From Acidovorax sp. CCYZU-2555 (lineage in GTDB: Bacteria > Pseudomonadota > Gammaproteobacteria > Burkholderiales > Burkholderiaceae_C), in contig NZ_JAHCDD010000032.1 of the NCBI RefSeq assembly GCF_018413525.1, forward strand, positions 1-57,769: 57,769 nucleotides of DNA, in the 5' to 3' direction. A model generated the notes under the pieces. It ran no database searches. It was not told the origin of the DNA and was given only the letters and a program-made list of their open reading frames with translations. The translations under genes and the position numbers were made by a program. Each line of letters begins with the position of its first letter. Positions within the stretch are counted from its first letter, which is position 1. Positions 52,499 to 57,769 of the stretch are shown one piece after another.

Positions 52499-52504
52499 TA
52501 AAAT
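52499..52504 (+). promoter_or_regulatory. -10-like hexamer upstream of ffh
   Basis: TAAAAT within an otherwise very GC-rich stretch, 109 nt before the ffh ATG; -35 not recognised. The 294-nt gap between the divergent kinase and ffh holds nothing else that I can support. Confidence 0.35.
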
Positions 52505-52613
52505 TCAGCGCTTCACTCTTGCATGCTGCCGCCTTCGCGCGTCACGCGGCGCGGTCCTGCCCACGACCGGCCGTTCCTGGCCGGCCGCAGCAACCTACCG
52601 GAACTTCCTGCTT

Positions 52614-54017
52614 ATGGCCTCCGCTCTTACCGAAAAACTCTCGCGCCTCGTCAAGGAGATGCGTGGCCAGGCCCGCATCACCGAATCCAACGTGCAGGAC
52701 ATGCTGCGCGAAGTGCGCATGGCCTTGCTCGAAGCCGACGTGGCCCTGCCCGTGGTGCGCGACTTCATTGCGCGCGTCAAGGAAAAGGCGCTGGGCCAGG
52801 AAGTGCTGTCTTCGCTGCAGCCCGGCCAGGTGCTGGTGTCCATCGTCAACGCCGAACTCTCCGCGACCATGGGCGAGGGCGTCAGCGACATCAATCTCAA
52901 CGCCCAGCCGCCGGCCGTGATCCTGATGGCCGGCCTGCAGGGCGCGGGCAAGACCACGACCACGGCCAAGCTGGCCAAGCATCTGATCGAAAAGCGCAAG
53001 AAGAAGGTGCTCACGGTCTCGGGTGACGTCTACCGCCCCGCGGCCATCGAACAGCTCAAGACCGTGACCGCCCAGGCGGGCGCCGAATGGTTCCCGAGCA
53101 CGCCCGACCAGAAGCCGCTGGATATCGCGCGCGCCGCGCTCGACTACGCCAAGCGCCACTTCTTCGACGTGCTGCTGGTCGATACCGCCGGCCGCCTGGC
53201 GATCGACGAAGTGCTGATGCGCGAAATCCAGGAGTTGCACGCCGCGCTCAAGCCCGTCGAGACGCTGTTCGTCGTCGATGCGATGCAGGGCCAGGATGCG
53301 ATCAACACAGCCAAGGCCTTCAAGGAAGCGCTGCCGCTCACCGGCATCGTGCTGACCAAGCTCGACGGCGACTCGCGCGGCGGTGCGGCGCTGTCGGTGC
53401 GCCAGATCACGGGCGCGCCCATCAAGTTCGCGGGTGTCTCTGAAAAGCTCGACGGCCTCGAAGTGTTCGACGCGCAGCGCCATGCGGGCCGCGTGCTGGG
53501 CATGGGCGACATCGTCGCGCTGGTCGAGCAGGTCACGGCCGGTGTCGACATGGAGGCCGCGCAGCGCCTGGCCGCCAAGGTCAAGAGTGGCGACGGCTTC
53601 GATCTCAACGACTTCCTGGGCCAGATCCAGCAGATGAAGCAGATGGGCGGGCTGTCCAGCCTGATGGACAAGCTGCCCAGCCAGATGTCGGCCAAGGCCG
53701 GTCAGGTCGATATGGACAAGGCCGAGCGCGAAATGCGCCGCAAGGAAGGCATCATCTGCTCGATGACCGCCAAGGAGCGCAGCAAGCCCGAACTGATCAA
53801 GGCCACGCGCAAGAAGCGCATCGCCATGGGCGCGGGCGTGCAGGTGCAGGAAGTCAACCGTCTGCTCAAGGAATTCGAGCAGATGCAGGACATGATGAAG
53901 AAGATGAAGGGCGGCGGCCTGATGAAGATGATGAAGCGCATGGGCGGCATGAAGGCCATGAAGGGGATGATGGGCGGCGGCGGCGGTGGTGGCGGCATGC
54001 CCAAGCTGCCGTTCTGA
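52614..54017 (+). CDS. ffh: Signal recognition particle protein Ffh
   Basis: SRP54 GTPase that targets inner-membrane proteins co-translationally with 4.5S RNA and FtsY. 467 residues. N domain (LTEKLSRLVKEMRGQARITE), G domain with LMAGLQGAGKTTTTAKLAKH, VDTAGRLAIDEVLM, TKLDGDSRGGAALS, and the methionine-rich M domain from about residue 320 (QQMKQMGGLSSLMDKLPSQ; KKMKGGGLMKMMKRMGGM). C-terminal polyglycine GGGGGGGG before MPKLPF. ATG 52614 chosen as the N-domain start; the open frame upstream overlaps the kinase region and is not coding. Confidence 0.98.
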   Translation: MASALTEKLSRLVKEMRGQARITESNVQDMLREVRMALLEADVALPVVRDFIARVKEKALGQEVLSSLQPGQVLVSIVNAELSATMGEGVSDINLNAQPPAVILMAGLQGAGKTTTTAKLAKHLIEKRKKKVLTVSGDVYRPAAIEQLKTVTAQAGAEWFPSTPDQKPLDIARAALDYAKRHFFDVLLVDTAGRLAIDEVLMREIQELHAALKPVETLFVVDAMQGQDAINTAKAFKEALPLTGIVLTKLDGDSRGGAALSVRQITGAPIKFAGVSEKLDGLEVFDAQRHAGRVLGMGDIVALVEQVTAGVDMEAAQRLAAKVKSGDGFDLNDFLGQIQQMKQMGGLSSLMDKLPSQMSAKAGQVDMDKAEREMRRKEGIICSMTAKERSKPELIKATRKKRIAMGAGVQVQEVNRLLKEFEQMQDMMKKMKGGGLMKMMKRMGGMKAMKGMMGGGGGGGGMPKLPF

Positions 54018-54037
54018 GTTTTCCCCGACTCACCAAG

Positions 54038-54078
54038 AAAACCGGCCTGGCTTTATCGCGGGCCGGTTTTTCTTTTTT
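54038..54078 (+). terminator. Rho-independent terminator after ffh
   Basis: AAACCGGCC / GGCCGGTTT stem with loop TGGCTTTATCGCG and a TTTTTCTTTTTT tail. Confidence 0.9.
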
Positions 54079-54087
54079 GAGGACAGG

Positions 54088-54135
54088 CGGTTCATCCTTC
54101 GACGCGGCCGGCCAGGCAGGCTCGCCACGAAAGGG
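54088..54135. repeat. Degenerate REP-like element
   Basis: CGGTTCATCCTTCGACG ... CAGGCTCGCCACGAAAGGGG resembles the repeat core at 11631-11663 and 22854-22900 but with several changes and an interrupted dyad. Confidence 0.45.
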
Positions 54136-54170
54136 GCAGTCTCTTTGCGCGGGAATTCAAACTGCGCGAT

Positions 54171-54199
54171 TTGGTTCAATCCCGCCCCTTGCCGATAAT
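54171..54199 (+). promoter_or_regulatory. Predicted promoter of the NlpC/P60 gene (leaderless)
   Basis: TTGGTT (54171-54176), 17-nt spacer, GATAAT (54194-54199), then 6 nt (GGCCGC) to the ATG. It is the best complete promoter of the -10-next-to-ATG pattern, since a plausible -35 is also present. Confidence 0.5.
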
Positions 54200-54205
54200 G
54201 GCCGC

Positions 54206-54745
54206 ATGCAAACGATGCCTGAGCCCTCCGCCGCGCAGCAGCGCCGACTCATTCTGTGCGCGGCGCTGGCCGCCGCGGCCGCGCTTGCGGGCTGCAGCTC
54301 CGCGCCTGCCAGGCGCAGCGCCGGCAGCGGCCCGCGCGGCACGCCGTCGCTGGCGATCGATGGCGGGCTGCGCGACGCGCTCTACGCGCGCACCATGCTC
54401 GTGGTCAACACACCCTATACCTATGGCGGCAATACGCCCGAAGGCGGCTTCGACTGCAGCGGCCTGGTGCAGTACGCGCTGCAGGGCATCACCGAGCAGC
54501 GCCTGCCGCGCAGCACCAGCCAATGGGCCACGGTGAGCAGCGCCATTGACCGCAGCGATCTGCGCCGCGGTGATTTCGTGTTCTTCAACACGTCGGGCGG
54601 ACGCTACTCGCACATGGGCATCTATGTGGGCGGCGAGCGCTTCGTGCACGCGCCGTCGAGCGGCGGCATCGTGCGCGTGGTGGGCATGGACAACGTCTAT
54701 TTCCGCAAGCGGTTCACCGAGGCGCGCACCGTCTTTGCGGGCTAG
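54206..54745 (+). CDS. NlpC/P60 (C40) peptidoglycan endopeptidase, lipoprotein
   Basis: 179 residues. The N-terminus RRLILCAALAAAAALAGCSS is a lipoprotein signal with lipobox LAGC (Cys near residue 29), so the protein should be lipid-anchored in the envelope. The catalytic domain has YTYGGNTPEGGFDCSGLVQY (nucleophile Cys) and YSHMGIYVGGERFVHAP (His). Cleaves D-Glu/DAP-type peptide bonds in peptidoglycan stems; Spr/MepS-like. MPEPS at 54215 is an alternative start. Convergent with miaB. Confidence 0.92.
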   Translation: MQTMPEPSAAQQRRLILCAALAAAAALAGCSSAPARRSAGSGPRGTPSLAIDGGLRDALYARTMLVVNTPYTYGGNTPEGGFDCSGLVQYALQGITEQRLPRSTSQWATVSSAIDRSDLRRGDFVFFNTSGGRYSHMGIYVGGERFVHAPSSGGIVRVVGMDNVYFRKRFTEARTVFAG

Positions 54746-54750
54746 GCCCG

Positions 54751-54764
54751 GCGCTAGCTAGCGC
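54751..54764. repeat. Perfect palindrome in the convergent NlpC/P60-miaB gap
   Basis: GCGCTAGCTAGCGC, 14 nt, in the 35-nt gap between two convergent stops. It could fold as a small hairpin for both transcripts; no U-tract. Confidence 0.4.
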
Positions 54765-54780
54765 TGTCTTTGGCGCGTGT

Positions 54781-56109
54781 TCAGTGCCGTACCAGCACTT
54801 CGCCGCGCAGCGTATAGGCCTTGGCTTCGGTGATCGTCACATCGATCATCTGGCCGATCAGCCGCTCCTGGCCCGCGAAGTTGACCACGCGGTTGCATTC
54901 GGTGCGGCCCATGAGTTCGCTGCCGTCGCGCTTGCTGATGCCTTCGACCAGCAGGCGCTGCACGGTGCCCACGCGCTCTTCGCTGATGTCCTTGATGTTG
55001 CGGTTGATCACGGCCTGCAGTTCCTGCAGGCGGCGCAGCTTGACTTCGTGCGGCGTGTCGTCGTGCAGGTTGGCGGCGGGCGTGCCGGGGCGCGGGCTGA
55101 AGATGAAGCTGAACGAGTTGTCGAAGCGCACGTCGGCGATCAGCTTCATCATCTTCTGGAAGTCTTCCTCGGTCTCGCCGGGAAAGCCGACGATGAAGTC
55201 GCTGCTCATCGCCATCTCGGGGCGGATGGCGCGCAGTTTGCGCACCGTGCTCTTGTATTCCATGGCCGTGTAGCCGCGCTTCATCGCCATCAGGATGCGG
55301 TCCGAACCATGCTGCACCGGCAGGTGCAGGTGGCTCACCAGCTTGGGCAGCTTGGCATAGGCTTCGATCAACCGCGGCGTAAACTCGTTGGGGTGGCTGG
55401 TGGTGTAGCGGATGCGTTCGATGCCGGGAATTTCGCTCACGTATTCGAGCAGCAGCGCGAAATCGGCGATTTCCTGGGTGTCGCCCATCTTGCCCAGATA
55501 CGCGTTGACGTTCTGGCCCAGCAGCGTGACTTCCTTCACGCCCTGGTCGGCCAGGCCCGCGACTTCGACCAGCACGTCGTCAAATGGGCGGCTGACTTCC
55601 TCGCCGCGCGTATAGGGCACGACGCAGTAGCTGCAGTACTTGGAGCAGCCTTCCATGATCGACACGAAGGCCGAAGCGCCTTCGACGCGCGCCGGCGGCA
55701 GGTGGTCGAACTTCTCGATTTCGGGAAAGCTGATGTCGACCTGGGGCTTGGCCTTGGCGGCGCGCGCATTGAGCAGATCGGGCAGGCGGTGCAGCGTCTG
55801 CGGGCCGAAGACCACGTCGACATAGGGCGCGCGCTTGATGATTTCCGCGCCTTCCTGGCTCGCGACGCAGCCGCCCACGCCGATCAGCACGCCTTTTTCC
55901 TTCAGGTGCTTGATGCGGCCCAGGTCGCTGAACACTTTCTCCTGCGCCTTTTCGCGCACCGAGCAGGTGTTGAACAGGATCAGGTCGGCTTCATCGACGT
56001 TCTGCGTGGGCTCATAGCCTTGCGCGGCGTTGAGCACATCGGCCATCTTGTCCGAGTCGTACTCGTTCATCTGGCAGCCGAAGGTTTTGATAAATACTTT
56101 TTTGGACAT
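54781..56109 (-). CDS. miaB: tRNA-2-methylthio-N6-dimethylallyladenosine synthase MiaB
   Basis: Radical-SAM methylthiotransferase acting on i6A37 of tRNA. 442 residues. N-terminal UPF0004 domain with three cluster cysteines in [35 protein letters not shown] and [11 protein letters not shown]; radical-SAM CxxxCxxC in [27 protein letters not shown]; the C-terminal TRAM domain ends [28 protein letters not shown] distinguishes MiaB from RimO. A start at 56109 ([15 protein letters not shown]) is clear. Confidence 0.97.
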   Translation of the reverse strand: MSKKVFIKTFGCQMNEYDSDKMADVLNAAQGYEPTQNVDEADLILFNTCSVREKAQEKVFSDLGRIKHLKEKGVLIGVGGCVASQEGAEIIKRAPYVDVVFGPQTLHRLPDLLNARAAKAKPQVDISFPEIEKFDHLPPARVEGASAFVSIMEGCSKYCSYCVVPYTRGEEVSRPFDDVLVEVAGLADQGVKEVTLLGQNVNAYLGKMGDTQEIADFALLLEYVSEIPGIERIRYTTSHPNEFTPRLIEAYAKLPKLVSHLHLPVQHGSDRILMAMKRGYTAMEYKSTVRKLRAIRPEMAMSSDFIVGFPGETEEDFQKMMKLIADVRFDNSFSFIFSPRPGTPAANLHDDTPHEVKLRRLQELQAVINRNIKDISEERVGTVQRLLVEGISKRDGSELMGRTECNRVVNFAGQERLIGQMIDVTITEAKAYTLRGEVLVRH

Positions 56110-56186
56110 CGTGGGACTCTCGGAAAGCGGTGTGCCTCTGCGCGGGCAGACAGCAACAAGGCAGCGCGCAGGCGCGGCCCGGGGAT

Positions 56187-56564
56187 TCAGGGGCGCTTGA
56201 GCGCGGCTTCTTCAGGCGTAAGCACCCAGGCGGTATGCAACCACTGGGTGCTGGGTTCGATCACGTAGTTGACCAGCAGGTTCTGGCCGGCCACGGTATG
56301 CGCCATGACCAGCCGGCCTTCGGTGCTGAACAGCCGAAAGCCCGGCGTGGTGCGCATGGCTTTGCCGTTGAGCGTGACTTCGGGCATGGTGCCGATGACC
56401 AGCTTGCCGCGCAGGGCCGCGGGCGGGAAATTGCGCGTGCCGGCGGTGGTGGCCGTGACGGCGGGCGCGTTCTGGGCCTGGGCCGGCAGCACGGCGGCGC
56501 AGGCCAGCAGCGCGAAGCTGGCGGCGCGCGCGCGCAGGAAAGGGAAACGGAGGCAGCGGTGCAT
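56187..56564 (-). CDS. Small secreted protein of unknown function
   Basis: 125 residues with a long signal peptide (core [17 protein letters not shown], cleavage near residue 32). The mature part is beta-rich: [56 protein letters not shown] recall similar short exported proteins in Comamonadaceae but no named function. A minus-strand TAGAAT about 30 nt upstream may be its -10. Lies downstream of fdhD and upstream of miaB, same strand, with gaps of 76 and 77 nt. Confidence 0.72.
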   Translation of the reverse strand: MHRCLRFPFLRARAASFALLACAAVLPAQAQNAPAVTATTAGTRNFPPAALRGKLVIGTMPEVTLNGKAMRTTPGFRLFSTEGRLVMAHTVAGQNLLVNYVIEPSTQWLHTAWVLTPEEAALKRP

Positions 56565-56640
56565 GGTGTATATCCAGTGGCTGAGGCCGCGATTCTACGG
56601 AGTTGGCCACGGCGCAGTGGCGCGCTGGGGCAATGCCGGA

Positions 56641-57537
56641 CTATTTCGCGATCGGCAACTGGCCCGCGCCGGGCGCATAGAGAACGGCGCTGGGCGCGCG
56701 GCACAGGCCCCAGAAACGCAGTCCCGTGAGCTCGGCCATGCGCACGCCCATGGCCGTGGGCGCGGAAATCGTCGCCAGCGCGCCTATGCCCAGCTTGGCG
56801 CATTTGCGCACCAGTTCATGGCTGCCGCGGCTCGACAGCACGACAAAGCCCGGCTCGCCCAGCCGGCCGGTGCGCGCCAGCCGGCCCAGCAGCTTGTCGA
56901 GCGCGTTGTGCCTGCCCACGTCTTCGACCACATCGCACAGCTGGCCGTCGGCCAGCGCCCAGCCCGCCGCGTGGATGGCGCCCGCATGGGCGTTGAGCAG
57001 CTGCTTGTCGCGCAGCGACTCCATGGCGCGCAGCACCACCGGCAGATCGATGCCGGCGACCCAGTCGCGCGCGGGCAGGGGCGCGAACGACAGGTCGAGC
57101 GCCGCGAAGCTTTCAACGCCGCAGACGCCGCAGCCCGTGCGCCCGCTCATGCTGCGCCGGTGGTCCTTGAGGCGCGCAAAGCAGCGCGAGGAAATCTCGA
57201 TCTGCACTTCCATGCCGTCCATGCCTTGGGGCAGGCCCGCGGCGCTGGCCGCGACCGGGGTGACTTCGACGCCGAAGCAGTCGGCCGCGCTGTCGATCAG
57301 GCCTTCGCTGAGCGCAAAGCCCAGCGCGAAGTCTTCGAGGTTCATGGGCGTGGCCAGCATCACCGCATGCGAAATGCCGTTGAAGACCAGCGCGATCGGC
57401 ACTTCGCTGGCCAGCGTGCGCTGCTGGGCGAGGACTTGCACCGCGCTGCCGGTGTCGGCATCGGGCAGGCGGTGCAGCGCGACCGCGTGCTCGCTCAGCG
57501 GTGCGACGAAAGGCAGGGGGGAGGCAGCGGAAGACAT
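56641..57537 (-). CDS. fdhD: Formate dehydrogenase sulfurtransferase FdhD
   Basis: Transfers sulfur from IscS to the molybdenum cofactor for formate dehydrogenase activity; cytoplasmic. 298 residues. Contains LVFNGISHAVMLATPMNLED, FALGFALSEGLI, the sulfur-handling CGVCGVES loop (two cysteines, residues about 136-139), HAGAIHAAGWAL, EDVGRHNALDKLLG and VLSSRGSHELVRKCAKLG. Divergent from a ModE-type molybdate regulator, consistent with Mo-enzyme biology. A -10-like GATAAT is 5 nt from the ATG. Confidence 0.95.
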   Translation of the reverse strand: MSSAASPLPFVAPLSEHAVALHRLPDADTGSAVQVLAQQRTLASEVPIALVFNGISHAVMLATPMNLEDFALGFALSEGLIDSAADCFGVEVTPVAASAAGLPQGMDGMEVQIEISSRCFARLKDHRRSMSGRTGCGVCGVESFAALDLSFAPLPARDWVAGIDLPVVLRAMESLRDKQLLNAHAGAIHAAGWALADGQLCDVVEDVGRHNALDKLLGRLARTGRLGEPGFVVLSSRGSHELVRKCAKLGIGALATISAPTAMGVRMAELTGLRFWGLCRAPSAVLYAPGAGQLPIAK

Positions 57538-57542
57538 GGCGC

Positions 57543-57548
57543 ATTATC
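57543..57548 (-). promoter_or_regulatory. -10-like hexamer before fdhD
   Basis: GATAAT on the minus strand, 5 nt (GCGCC) before the fdhD ATG; no Shine-Dalgarno. Lies in the 45-nt gap to the divergent ModE-type gene. Confidence 0.38.
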
Positions 57549-57582
57549 GGCCGGGGCGCCCGAGCCGGGGCATGATGGCGGC

Positions 57583-57769
57583 ATGCAAGATCCGACTTCT
57601 TCCTTGTCGCTCGCGGCCGCGCTGGACCATGGCCCGGCTGACAAGCGCATTTCCATCCTGCGCCAGATCGGCGCCGGCGGCTCCATTTCCGAAGCCGCGC
57701 GCACCGTGGGCGTGAGCTACAAGGCCGCGTGGCAGGCGCTCGACTCGCTGACCAATCTCGCGGGCGTGC
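57583..57769 (+). CDS. modE: ModE-type molybdate-responsive regulator (3' truncated by window edge)
   Basis: Open frame running off the window: 62 full codons. After a short N-terminus (MQDPTSSLSLAAALDHG) comes a winged helix-turn-helix, ADKRISILRQIGAGGSISEA, ARTVGVSYKAAWQALDSL, with the ISEAAR...VGVSYKAAW signature of ModE N-terminal domains. The molybdate-binding TOBE domains would follow outside the window, so a LysR-like or other HTH relation cannot be fully excluded. Divergent from fdhD, which fits molybdenum metabolism. Confidence 0.85.
   Translation, partial: MQDPTSSLSLAAALDHGPADKRISILRQIGAGGSISEAARTVGVSYKAAWQALDSLTNLAGV

Noticed and set aside
51438..52613. Upstream extension of ffh
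   Set aside because: It is antisense to the hybrid kinase. Ffh N-domain begins at 52614.

Overview
This window is a GC-rich (by eye about two thirds G+C) chromosomal segment of a Betaproteobacterium of the order Burkholderiales, most likely family Comamonadaceae (Acidovorax, Comamonas or Delftia-like). The basis is the gene order (murD-ftsW-murG-murC-ddl-ftsQ-ftsA-ftsZ-lpxC; accB-accC-prmA-DUF3426-PfkB kinase; ampD-pilR-pilS-ypjD with ffh), an orphan Bug/TctC periplasmic binding protein, an alanine/lysine-rich histone-H1-like protein and family-typical palindromic repeats. The assignment is by recognition, not by a database search.

Layout. 1-10.3 kb: the distal half of the division and cell wall (dcw) cluster on the + strand. 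Every junction from murD to ftsQ is a 4-nt start/stop overlap; ftsA, ftsZ and lpxC follow. 10.3-11.6 kb: a tiny membrane protein and two tandem RcnB-like secreted proteins. 11.7-17.5 kb (-): ruvC, mtgA, aroE, a TonB-like protein, an RNase II-family nuclease and a YqiA-type esterase. 17.6-22 kb (+): rodA, tldD and a DAHP synthase preceded by a convincing aromatic-amino-acid attenuator. 22-25.8 kb: yqcC, mpl and small proteins, then a TlpA-type thioredoxin. 25.9-32 kb (+): accB, accC, prmA, a DUF3426 membrane protein, a PfkB kinase and a DUF457 membrane protein. 32-37.4 kb: an AT-richer orphan gene, then a small catabolic cluster (carboxymuconolactone-decarboxylase-like protein, Bug binding protein, SDR, amidohydrolase) with a divergent LysR regulator. 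37.4-43 kb (-): histone-like protein, nrdB and nrdA with a twin NrdR-box control region. 43.3-52.3 kb (-): ampD, pilR, pilS, a small zinc-ribbon-like protein, a YpjD/CcsA-like membrane protein, a GGDEF response regulator and a large hybrid histidine kinase. 52.6-57.8 kb: ffh, an NlpC/P60 lipoprotein, miaB, a small secreted protein, fdhD and the start of a ModE-type regulator.

How the genes work together. A large share serves peptidoglycan: precursor synthesis (murD, murG, murC, ddl), polymerisation and elongation/division (ftsW, rodA, mtgA, ftsQAZ), and recycling or remodelling (mpl, ampD, NlpC/P60). lpxC adds lipid A synthesis and accBC fatty acid synthesis. nrdAB supplies dNTPs, and aroE plus DAHP synthase feed the shikimate pathway.

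Most striking non-coding signals. (1) A complete transcription attenuator (18-residue Phe/Tyr/Trp-rich leader peptide, antiterminator and terminator) before the DAHP synthase. (2) A recurring arrangement in which a -10-like hexamer lies 5-9 nt before the ATG, often exactly 6 nt and without a Shine-Dalgarno, predicting leaderless mRNAs for several genes. (3) Paired NrdR boxes and DnaA-like boxes before nrdA. (4) A perfect palindrome in the lpxC promoter region. (5) A two-gene phosphorelay/c-di-GMP module between ypjD and ffh. No tRNA, rRNA, CRISPR array, insertion sequence or prophage was seen.
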